Shown piece by piece: positions 25,801 through 37,800 of a DNA stretch of 64,000 bases; the first letter of the stretch is position 1, and each line of letters begins with the position of its first letter. The position numbers and the translations under genes were made by a program. This DNA is from Erythroxylum novogranatense (lineage: Eukaryota > Streptophyta > Magnoliopsida > Malpighiales > Erythroxylaceae). Where the stretch lies: assembly GCA_029891385.1 (NCBI GenBank), contig CM057228.1, forward strand, positions 80,712,964-80,776,963, read 5' to 3'. The notes under the pieces were generated by a model. The model had not been told where the DNA came from. It searched no databases and saw only the letters and a program-made list of their open reading frames with translations.

Positions 25801-28800
25801 GTATTCCTCCACCGTACCCGTTTGCTGCAAATCAGAGAGCTCCTCAAATGGGTTCTCAAATCTCCTTCCACCATATTTGGCAATTAAAGCTTGTTTCAAC
25901 TTCCTCCATGTGAGCTCCATTTCAGTCTCTCGAAGGAGATTGAACCAGTGGATGGTAGCTCCTTCCATGCTTAACAAAGCCAATTTGACCTTCACCTCTT
26001 CCGAAGTGCCTTGAACTTCGAAATAGATTTCCGCCCGGGTAATCCATCCTACTGGGTCAGACCCGTCGAACATAGGTAAGTCTACCTTTCTCACCGACAT
26101 TTGATACTCCTCCATATTGCCCACAGAATGCTCCGATTGAACATTCCGTTGAGTTCGTGGAGTATCCCTGTCTCCCGCTAGACTCGGCCTCCTCTCATAA
26201 GTCTCGCTACCTTGTCCCTCCTCGGGACGCTTACCCAACAGTTTGTTCATCTTGACCAATAATGCCCGCTGCATCTCCCCCATGGCCGCTCGCATTGATG
26301 ACTGCATCTCTTCTACCCTAGCTTCCAGACTGGCCATACGAGATTCCAAAGCTTCAACTCTATCGGCCATCTTAGGTGGCATCAAAGTATGTTACTCTGA
26401 CTTCTCTATCCTTCGAAAACAATGGATCTTCTCCTCCACTATTGGTATCCGGCAGGTCTGACCAATGATAGGACTCTAGTCTCAAAACACTAGAGATTTC
26501 TGTATTAATTCAATAACCTGTAATGTATATAACTCATTATAGTATGAAACTAGTATAGCTTCCCTAAACCAGAGCAGAATTGCTCCTCAGCAGGTAAGGG
26601 TACTCTGCTGCCTAACCTTTGCTTGCTTCTTTTTCTACTCTCCCTCACTCTCTCTTCTGCCCTCCTTTTATCCTCATCTGTCCCCTAGTACATTCGGTTA
26701 TTCCTTGTGCCACCTTAGCCCAATTCTAACTAACTCTGACATCAGCCTCTTTCTTTCTACGTGAATACACCCTCCTAGCCCCTGTCTTTCCTCTCACCCC
26801 CGTAGCTCCTAACAGAGTCCAGAAAGAAATTCAAAAATTCTGTCCCTTTCAACTACACGAGCTAGAGTGGCTGCATCTTGACTACATACCATCTTCAAAT
26901 TCTGGTATTGATCTAGTTCATTCCACAAGCCATTCAAGGTTCCATAGTAATTAGTAACAGAAAGGGAACCTTGTTTGGTGTGGAAAATACGGGTCTTGAG
27001 TTCATAGCATGTAGACATGTCATCCTTCTTGGAATAAGTCTGCCTAAGGTTGTCCCAAATCTTCCTAGCTGATGATAGAAACATACAGTTTCTGCTGATT
27101 TCCGGAGTCATAGAATTCCACAGCCAAGTCATGATAAGAGAATCATCATCATCCCAGAAATATGTCTGTAGTTCTGTTTTAGCCACAGGAACCCCTTCAA
27201 TGTGACTGAACCTCCGTCGGCCTTTGAGAGTGGTACGGATCACTTGAGCCCATTGGAGGTAATTTTTTCTTAAGATGATAGGTGGGGTGCAGTACTGGCA
27301 GATCATTGGGGTTGAGAGGGATGAGGTTGGCAGTAGATTTCTGTGATAAATCAGTAGCCATAACTGGGCAGGGGCAAAGGACTGGAAGAAGAGATTAGAA
27401 AAATAGCAATGAAGGCTGAAGGGCAAAGATGTAGAGGCAGAAGGTGCTCAGCAATCAAGGCTGAGAATAGGCAGTAGAGGCAGAAGCTCCCAGAACTGGC
27501 AGCTCTGATACCAAGTTGAATTTAGGGTAAAGAATATATTTCTGTATTTACTAGAATTGTATGATGATACAAGTATGTACAATGCTTTCTCGTATATAGA
27601 TTAGAGTCTTGAAATCCTAAAACTGGATTTCCTAAAAAATAGGGATACCGGATACCTCTTACCATAATTAGGGAATAAGTATCTCCTACATTTATTGGGA
27701 GATATATCAATCATAATCTTTAAGATATAGCAGAATCCCTAAGATAAGAATGATAAGAAACAACATTAACCAACAGTATTCAAGTATGGAAATTGTGTGA
27801 AGACTTGAGTTGGAGTTTAAATGGTGGCCAAAAATTACATTTAAGTCAATGACAATGGCTATTAGTGAGAACTAAAAGCTAGTGCTTTACTTGATAAGTT
27901 TCAAATTGTTGAACCCAAATTGAGAGACAAATCTTTAAATGATTATGGTTTTCTAAAGAAACTTAAATTATATATTTATAGGCTAGTCTATAAGTTATTA
28001 AGGTTGTCTTTTAAAGATATGGAAATAATATATTTTTATGTATTAAATACAAGTCCTAGTAAATTTTTAATTAAATAAAGGAAATACTAAAACATATCAT
28101 AAAAATTAAGTAGTTTTAAAAACACTATCTGAAAATTTCCTCAGTATACCCCAAAACATATAACATTAGGACGGATGGAATCCTCAATTTAGACTATGTT
28201 TTATCTCTAGAAAAATTATTACTTGAATGGTCTAATTGATTAGCATTAGCCATTCAATTAGAACAACCTTTGAAGGTTTAACCAATATTAACACTTTATG
28301 GAATTTTATTACTTATAAAACTACTTTGGTATAGTTTTGAATTTTTTATCGAGACAACAAAGTCCAAATAAAAATACTCTCGAATTTCTTAATGCTATTG
28401 AACCAATTAAAGCTTTTCATGTAAGTAACTAATGAAATTTATAAAGAATTTATAGGAAAGGATATAACTTCATATAAATAAGAAATTAAAATGAAGAAAG
28501 AATTATTTAGAAGAATACATTTGTGAATTTAAAAATATTATTATAAATTAACTCATACGTAACAAGAAATTTATATACAAATATTTATTCAAAATTACCT
28601 TATCCAATAAATAAAACAATGAAGAATTATTTTAATAAATCAACATGGTAATTTAGTAGATTATAATCTAGGAGGTGCTATTTCAATAGTAATATTTTTA
28701 AATTCACAAATTTATTCTTCTAAATAACAAATATCACATATTCGTATATTGTTTAGATTCCATAAGGCATTTTTTCTTTCTTCATTTTCAATTTCTTGTA

Positions 28801-31800
28801 TATGAAGTTATATCCTTTCCTATAAATTCTTTATAAATTTCATTAGTTACAATATGAAAAGCTTTAATTAGTTGAATAGCATTAAGAAATTCAAGAGTAT
28901 TTTTATTAGGACTTCGTTGTTCAATACAAAATTCAAAACTATACCAAGAGTTTTATAAGTAATAAAATTCCATAAAGTGCTAATATTGGTTAATCTTTCA
29001 AAAGGTTTTCTAATTGAATGACTAATGCTAATCTATTAGACTATTCAAGTAATAATTTTCCTGAGATAAAACATAGTCTAAATTGGGGATTCTATCTAGT
29101 CCTAATGTTATATGTTTTGGTATATACTGTAGGAAATTTTTGTATTTTATTATCTCTTTGTAGTATCCAAAACAATTTAATTCTTTTTGACTATAGGTTT
29201 ATAATTCCAATTATAGCTAGATTTATTTTCTCTTTTTCCTCCACTTTGACTTGTTTCAGATTACCATTAATTTTAGGAAATAATTTTCTTAAATTATATA
29301 ATCCTTTTGTCAATACTTTCATTATATAACTCTAAGAACACCAATAATAAATCTTTAAATAAAAAATCCATAATTCTTAAAATTCCTATGCAACTATGGA
29401 TACATGGGCTGGCTACCTTTTGGCACAACCACCTAACTCAAGGAAATATCTTTTACGTAAATATATCAATGGATTTAATCCCACTGAAAGGAAATATCCT
29501 ATCTATGAAAAGGAAACACTAGCATGTATTAAAATATTAAGAAAATGGAAATTTGATCTATTACCTGTCGAATTTCATATTTAGACAGATTTCAAGTATT
29601 TATGTGGCTTAACTAAATATAATATTAAAACAAATTATAATAAAGGTCGTCTAATCAGATGACAATTAGAATTAAATCAATATAATTTTGAGATACATTA
29701 AATAAAATCTTCAGCTAACCGGCTTGCAGATACATTAACTAGAGAATGGAAATAACTATCCTTAGTTTGAAGATTCACTTAACAAAAAGGAAACCGAATT
29801 ATTTTAACTACAACAACAAGTAGGAGTTGTTACTAAGGAAATAAATTAGTTAAGAGCAACCATTGCCTTCCTGGAAAAACAACTTCTTTCAATTGAACCA
29901 ACACCAAGTATAAGACCAAATATCCAACCTATTACTCCTTAACAAATTACCCAAATAGCTTTACCTCACACTCTAGAACCCTATTTCAACCATTAGCCCA
30001 TTATCCAGCACAATTGTATCTATCCCCCCTAGAAAAAAGAAGATTACAAAGAATCCAAAGTTTATGTCATCTTCAATGAACCTATGGTTGGAATATATGA
30101 CGAATGACATAAAGCTGCCATCCATATTAATAAGAAACCTTCAATTATTCATCGCAGTTATACAAATCGTACTAAAGTAGAAAAAGCTTTAGCTGAATTT
30201 AAAGAACCTTAATTAAGGCCTCAGTACAAGCAAGCCCTCGAAAAGCAACCATCAAATTAAAAAATGAAAATTTTGGAAAAACCCATCAATATGGAAAAAA
30301 TAAATGTTATCCTTACCAATGCTCTCAAGAAAGAAATGAAAGATTTCTTCAAAAATCTTCTATGACTACTTTCAAGCACTTAATGAGTGGAAAGAAGATA
30401 TGGACCAAAAGCCACACCATTTATCTAACCAATTTAAACACTCTTTCAGATTCCCAGTAGGATTTGCTCTGGCAATAAAAAATTACAAAGAACGATTTTC
30501 CAAGGGATGAGAAATTTTTATCAAAGTATTTAGCAGCTACCCCATCTTTAAAAAAGCAGAAAGTCCTAAAGAAACTGAAGTTTAGATAGCCATAATAGCG
30601 TATGTAGAAATTGGAATCAACAACGGAATGTATCCACCAATAGAGACTCTTTCCAACTATGATTTTGTCTGGGATCTAGTAAATCAGTTCAATTTATAAT
30701 GTATCGAGAGAGTTTATCAACAATGTTTAAAGCTCAATCCCGAATCTTTAGTCAAGATAAACTATAGAGGAGCAAATATGTTGATGACCTCAACATACAA
30801 AACACTCATCTCTTCATAATCATTCCAACTGATCAAACAATTTGAAGCATCTTTTTCAACTTTAGCTGGAGTATTCACTGAACTATCTGACCAATGGAAG
30901 CAAGCCCTCTCTCAACAACTAAATCAATATTCACAACACCACTGTTCACAATGTCCCTCAACATCTCAGAAGGAAAAAGAAAAAGATAACTCATCTGAAG
31001 ATACAATCATCGAAGAATAAAAATATTCAAAATGTAGGTTACTTGTCGACCATTATTTTCAATTAAATAGGCCATTTGTCGGCCACCAACAAAAGTAGAT
31101 TCTTCAAGATCTGCCTTTATCTTTTGCTTTTTACTTTCGCTTTTGCTTTCTTTTGCTTTCTTGGACGTTAGCAAGCGCCCTTTTTCTATATAATGTAAGA
31201 TCTAAACCTTGCTCAAATATGAAAAAAATAAACTCTTAGTTAATCATATCCTTGTCTAAATTCTCCCAATCTCATTTCAAAGCCTTCAGATTGGCGTTCA
31301 AGAGAAAACGAGAAAAACAGGCTTGTTTAATTGTGTTTTTAGTTTTTCATCAGAATTATCTATTTCAATTCAGTTTATTAATTTATCTTATTAAATGCCT
31401 ATTTGTACTATTTGTAGAAATATTCATTTAGCAATATTACATATTGAAAGAAAAATTTCACTTAGTAGAAAACTTATTAAAACTTTTATAGATACTTATA
31501 ATTATTTCAAACAAACCGAGGCTTCAAACTACTCTTTATAGATTTGAAGATATCCTAAATCGAAATACAAAAACTATAACCAAGAAAGACTAGAATTAAA
31601 ACAATTCTATAAACACTTTCAAGAACATTATAAATTCATTGTTCATGAATAATTGTCCTATTTGTCAATTTATGACAACACCTAATATTGCTAAATGAAT
31701 ATTTCCGAAATAGTACAAATAGGCATTTAATAAGGTAAATTAATAAACTGAATTGAAATAAATAATTTTGATGAAAAACTAAAAACACAATTAAACTAAA

Positions 31801-34800
31801 AACTAAAGCCAATTTGAAGGCTTTGAAATGAGATTGGGAGAATTTAGCAGGGATATGATTAAATGAGAGTTTATTTTTTCATATTTGAGCGAGGCTCAGA
31901 TCTTACATTATATAGAAAAATGGCACTTGCTAACGTCTAAGAAAGCAAAAGAAAACAAAAGCAAAAGCAAAAGATAAAAGCAAAAGATCAAAGCAGATCT
32001 TAAAGAATCTACTTTTTTTGGTGGCCGACACATGGCTTATCTAATTGAAAATAATGGCCGACAAGTGGCCTACATTTTGAAGATTTTTATTCTTCGATGA
32101 TTATATCTTCAGATGAGTTGTTTTCTTTTTCTTTTTTCTTCTGAGATGTTGAGGGACAGTGTGGACAGTTTTGTTGTGGATATTGATGTAGTTGTTGAGA
32201 GAGGGCTTGCTTCCGTTGGTCAGATAGTTCAGTGGATACTCCAGCTAAAGTTGAAAAAGATGCTTCAAATTGTTTGATCAATTGGAATGATTATGGATAG
32301 ATGGATGCTTTGTATGTTGAGGTCATCAACATATTTGCTTTTCTGTAGTTTATCTTGACTAAAGATTCGGGGTTGATCCTTCAACATTGTTGATAAGCTC
32401 CATCGATACATTGTAAATTGAACTGATTTACTAGATCCCAGTCAAAATCATAGTTGGGAGGAGTATCTATTGTTGGATATATTCTATTGCTGATTCAATT
32501 TGTACATACGCTATTCTGGCTATCTGAACTTCGGTTTCTTTGAGACTTTCAGCTTTTTTAAATATGAGGTAGCTGCTAAATACTTTGATAAAAATTTCTC
32601 TTTCCTTGGCAAATCATTCTTTGTATTTTTTTAATTTCCAGAACAAATCCTTTTGGGAATTCTAAAAGAGTGTTTAAATTGGTTAGATAAATGGTATCTA
32701 CTAACCTGCTTTGAAAAAAGAGGTAGGTAGTGAGTGGATTTGCATATGGAAATATAATGGCTTTTGGTCCATATCTTCCACGATTTTGAGGGTAGTATTG
32801 GAATATTTTTTGGTCTTCTTTTCACTCATTAAGTGCTTAAAAGCAGTCATAGAAGATTTTTGAAGTAATCTTTTTCATTTCTTACTTGAGAGCTTTGGTA
32901 AGGACAACATTTATTTTTTCCATATTGATGGGTTTTCCCAAAGTTTTCATTTTTGAATTTGATGGCTGCTTTTCAAGGACTTTTTTGAATTCAGCTAAAG
33001 CTTTTTCTACTTCAGTACGATTTGTATAATTGCGATGAGTAATTGAAGGTTTGTTATTAATATGGATGGCAGCTTTATGCCATTCGTCATATATTCCAAC
33101 TATGAGTCCATTGAAAATGACATAAACTTTGGATTCTTTGTAATCTTTTTTTTTCTCTGGGAGATAGATACAATTGTGCTGGATAATATGCTAGTGGTTG
33201 AAATAGTGGGCTTTGGAGTGTGAGATAAGACTATTTGGGTAATTTGTTGAGGAGTAATTGGTTGGATATTTGGTCTTATACTTGGTGTTGGTTCACTAGA
33301 AAGCTGTTGTTTTTCTAGGAGGGCAATGGTTGCTCTTAATTGATTTATTTCTTTAGTAACAACTCCTACTTCTTGTAGTTCTAATAATATAATTGGTGAA
33401 AATATCCCAAAACAAGTATAAGAAATTTCCATTTAAACCTTATAAAAATTTTTAGGAAAAAAGCTTATAGACAACTTAAACCTAAGAAAAATATTGTTCT
33501 CAAAATAAGAAAACATGTAAATGTTGGTTATGTAAGAAAGAAGGTTATTATACAAATGAATGTCCAAAAGAAATAAAATAGATACAAAGAAAATTAATAT
33601 TTTAAATTTAGCATTTAAATATATTTTAGAACTGTTGAATCGGACTATGAAACCGATTCAACAATCTCTTCGCTATATTGTTATGAATTCCAAACTTGAA
33701 TCAACAATTGAATCCGAATCGACATTTATTCAAGTGATTATTTAGAATAAAAAATCAATGCTTATATAGATACAGGAGCTACTTTTGTATAGCTTCTAAA
33801 ACATTTTACAAACTTGGAAAAACTAAACAAACCTTTACAAATAAGAATAGCTAATGGAAGTATTAAATCTATTTGGTAAGTAAGCTATTAAAATAATATC
33901 ATTATTGAAAATTACACTTTTATTATACCTTCAATTTTTCAACAAGAATAAGGATTACCATTAATTTTAGGAAATAATTTTCTTACATTATATAATCCTT
34001 TTTTATCAAGACTTACATTATATAATTCTAAGAACACCAATAATAAAATCTTTAAATCAAAAATCCATAATTGTTAAAATTCCCATATACCATACAACTT
34101 ATTATAAAATTTTAAAGATTATAACAGAAAAATTAAATCAATTACAATTTTATCTTCTTAATAACTTAATAAACCTTAATTGAACAAGTTTGTAGTGAAA
34201 ATTTACTAGATCCTAAAAAACACTAATAATCAATTAGTTGAAATAACATTAAAGAACCACACACAAGAAATATTCCATATATACAACAAGATGTATAAGA
34301 ATTTATTAATGAATGTTTTGAATTATTACAAAAACAATTAATAGCACTAAGCACTAGTAAACATTCAGCTCCACCTTTTTATGTAAATAATCATTCGAAC
34401 AAAAACATGGAAAAGAAGAACGGTAATTAATTATAAAGAATTAAATAAAGCTACTATAGGTGATACATATAAATTACCTAGAAAAGATTATATTATAAAT
34501 AGACTCAAAGGACATCATTGGTTTACTACACTAGATGCAAAATTAGGTTATTGGCAATTAAGATTACATGAAATTACAAAACCATTAACAGCCTTTACTT
34601 GTCCACAAAACATTATCAATAGAATGTATTACCTTTTGGATTAAAACAAGCTTCTAGTATTTATCAAAGATTTATGGATAAAAATTTAGAAGGATTAGAA
34701 GAATTTACTTTAGCTTATATTGATGACATTATTATATTTTCAAATAAAGATAAGGAAGATCATTTAAAAAAGTTAAAAGAAGTTCTCACTAGATGCAAAC

Positions 34801-37800
34801 ATAAAGGATTAAGTAAAAAGAAAATTAAATTAGCACATCAAAATATTGAATATTTAGGTATAGAATGTTTATATTCTTGTTCCTGAGATAAACATTATTT
34901 GTTTGACCACTTAATTTTGCCCATCTTTTCCATCATTTTTATACTCGTGATCGTCCCTATGGACCTCAACAAATCTCATCATCCTCTTCCTCACTCTACC
35001 ACATGAAATTCTTTCTTAAGACTATTTAGGACTGGTTTGGCATAAGGATCCATAGCCTCCTACCCTTTTATTTTTGTCACTTTGTTTTCATCCACTTTCT
35101 CCTCTTACATTGATCATTATGAGTAAAGATATCTGGAACTAACTTCCTCTTGTCGTTGAGCATCCTATAGTTGTCTCGCTATAATTCTTGTGAAATATTC
35201 TAGCCTATTCTTCTCCTGTAATGTTAGTTGTTCCTTTCAAGCAATATTTCTAACTTCATAAAACATTCCCAGTACCTTAACAATTCTTTTGTCTTTAATT
35301 ATTGGTTTAGAACCTTCAAATATCTAGCAATTTGTTGGCCGTCAGTCTCCATCAAGCCATTTCTCTCTGCTAGACTTATAAATATGAAGTATATTCATGT
35401 ATAGATTTCTAACCCTAAGGAAAAATTATTTTTGTAATAGTTTCTTCTTCGTATACTAAGTTTTTACTCGGTACTTTCCCCTGATTGTTACTTCTGGACT
35501 GAAATCTTTTCTGCTTTGCAGATGCCCCCTTAATTTGCATGTCACAGTTTTCATGTCTTTTTTCTTCTAGAATCTCTATATACTCAAAAACCTTGTCTAC
35601 TTCTACAATCCAATCCAAAGATTCTGTAACATTTAAATTATTCTAAGAAAATGATGTTTGTCATCATTGCCATTCTTTTTGTATCCAATGTTTCTCACAG
35701 GTTTAATGAAGAAATCATCCTCATCTTAATCTACCAGATAGACCTATTGTCTATGCCCATGTGCAATAATTGGTCTACAGAACTGTTCATGAGCTAGGCT
35801 TCTTTGATACAGATCCTTTTGTTTTTTAAATTTTTTGTTGGGACCAAGCTTAAAGTATCAAATCCATCTGCAAATTCGAAACGCTAGAATCCAAAGTTCT
35901 CAAATGTAACCCTTTGATTTTGTACATCATGTCGGGAGGCCTTAGGTCCCTGATATATACCATGAGAGCTGCCGCCTACTACATCTATGTCACGTACCAC
36001 CATTAGATTGGTCAAGTCCTCCTGATCTCATACAAACTAATGTAGAAGATCTGATACAACCTAATGTAGTGTATTAACATGAAACAAAGGCTAGCATTCA
36101 ATTATGCATTTAGGATTTAATAAATAAGTTTTAGAATGGCGAAAAGTAAAGTCAAATTGAGGAGAAAGTCTGTACATTATTAGGATTGTTGTTTTCTAAA
36201 AGAAATAGAAAATACATATTTATAGGATAGTATTCAATAAATAACAAGACTTAAATAACCTTAAAATAACACTTACCCTTTAAGTTGAGATCATTTGCTA
36301 GACATTCTACGTAAGTTAAGTAGTTTGCTTATACCTTGAAGGCTTGAACAGATTTTTTAAGTTGATATATGCGGGTCCGACATACGCTACATTAGTCTGG
36401 ATCAGGGCTGGGATAGTGGCGCCCATTTCTAACCAGTTGTGAAAAGGTTCACCATGCTACATAAAAAGTCTGATATCAGTTGGTGTCTTAAGATATATGA
36501 CTGGCCATCAGAACATCTACTGCTTCATTTGCTTTTTTGGGATAATGCTTACTGGCATCACCAATATTTTTGTTGGTTTTGATTTCATGGGAGTTAGTTG
36601 GGGGCATTGAATTACATCAGATTTGTATATTTAGTTGGGGGCATTGAATTACATCAGATTTGTATATTTATGTTTCCTTTCGAAGGCAAGGGGAGCCTTT
36701 CCTAATGCTGTTGAAAAATATTAGTAGAATTTGTTCTTACTTTTGTTTCTTTCATTGAGTTTATCTAGTTGAATGAAGCCTTTTAGTTAGGAATTTCTAG
36801 ATTGGAGTTAATTGATTGGGATGTGTCTAAGTTTAGGCGAAGAGGTATTGATATTTCAGCTAGAATTTCAGTATGTGTTTTGATTTTGATGTAATTCAAA
36901 CTTGCAGAACAATCAAAAGATGCATCCTGCTATGTACGACGATGTAACTCTTCTCACGGATAAGTTGTCGGACAAATTAAGATGCAGAGAGTGCCTTCCT
37001 GCTATGGATAAACCTCATCCGTGCTCTAATTGCATGTCTGGAAAAAAACCAATGAGCCCTTCCATGACAAATACTGAGAAAGACTTCAAGGACCAAACAC
37101 TTGTGAATGTTGATTTCTCGGCCACAAACGTAAAACTTGACCAATCTGGGGATGAACATTTTAAACTGCATGTTCCTTTAGGGACTGGCTTTCAAGCTGA
37201 AGTTCCTGAATGGATTGGCATCCCTTCTCAGAGTGATTCCAAATGGCTAGGCATACAAGTACTGCCTTTGGATAATGGAGACCACATGGTCCCGCTGGAA
37301 AGGGATCCTATTGGAAAGGGCAGACCTGAATCGTGTCATTGCTCATATCCAGGTTCTGTTATATGTGTTCGATTTCATATTGCCGAGAAAAGAATGAAGT
37401 TAAAGATTGAACTAGGCCCATTATTTTACCGCTGGAAATTTGACCACATGGGTGAGGAAGTTTCACTTAGATGGACTGATGAAGAAGAATTAAAATTCAA
37501 GGATATGGTGAGATCTAATTCCCCATCACAAGGCAAGTGCTTCTGGGACTATGCACACAGGTATTTTCCTAAAAAGCCAAGGACGGACTTGGTAAGCTAT
37601 TACTTCAATGTACTTCTTGTTCAGCGCAGGAGCTACCAAAACCGTGTGACTCCAAAAGATATTGATAGCGATGACGACGAATCAGACTTTGGATCTTTCA
37701 GTGAAGGTTTTGGGCTTGAAGCAGTCAGGGTTCCTAGTGCTAATTTACTGATATGTAAGGAAAACCAGCAATATACTGACTTTGAACAGATAGGAAGCTT

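Larger units (their letters stand above)
24741..26814 (-). mobile_element. Gag-only (TR-GAG-like) LTR retrotransposon nested in the copia gag
   Basis: LTRs are 24741-25087 and 26466-26814, with the perfect target duplication gagtc at 24736-24740 and 26815-26819. The 1378-bp interior encodes only a gypsy-type gag with zinc knuckle. No protease, RT, RNase H or integrase motif is present. The remnant right after the 3' LTR boundary (GGACAAGTTTGTTCTTCG) looks like the usual gypsy 3' end, so pol seems to have been deleted rather than absent from the start. Confidence 0.9.
15442..27775 (-). mobile_element. Ty1/copia LTR retrotransposon in the ARID intron, hosting two nested elements
   Basis: The two LTRs are 15442-15681 (3') and 27517-27775 (5'). 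The internal region has a tRNA-iMet primer site, a gag-protease-integrase-RT-RNase H order (the copia order) and a polypurine tract. Removing the nested elements leaves about 5 kb, a normal copia length. gtatt lies next to both ends (15434-15438 and 27776-27780), with a few bases of ambiguity on the left, and is the likely target duplication. It is antisense to the host gene. Confidence 0.9.
29797..31445 (+). repeat. Large inverted repeat B, left arm
   Basis: About 1.65 kb here is the imperfect reverse complement of about 31680-33390. It covers the viroplasmin gene, the following intergenic region with the TATA motif, and the start of the next viral segment. The spacer between the arms is only about 235 bp. 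Confidence 0.8.
28137..34885. mobile_element. Rearranged endogenous pararetrovirus (Caulimoviridae) in the ARID intron
   Basis: Broken pieces of caulimovirid genes lie in mixed order and orientation: coat-like fragments, a CCHC-like knuckle, aspartic protease, RT, RNase H, and a viroplasmin (inclusion-body/transactivator) domain. There are no LTRs and no integrase. Each piece carries stops or frameshifts, and two inverted repeats are present. Such copies integrate by illegitimate recombination, not by their own integrase. The presence of a viroplasmin domain points to a solendo-/cavemo-/caulimovirus-like relative rather than a badnavirus. No gene is intact, so no infectious potential is visible. 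Confidence 0.75.

Noticed and set aside
27502..27513. TGGTATCAGAGC occurrences as tRNA gene pieces
   Set aside because: Each lies immediately inside a 5' LTR (27502, 50204 and 61579), so they are primer-binding sites. No cloverleaf surrounds them.
29018..29329. 103-aa membrane-like + strand ORF
   Set aside because: Its hydrophobic look comes from AT-rich reverse-strand viral sequence; only the end (LPLILGNNFL) is in the true viral frame.
31394..31545. Small + strand frame starting MPICTIC in the palindrome spacer
   Set aside because: The paired cysteines are suggestive, but the frame is short, stops quickly and lies in viral intergenic or rearranged sequence.
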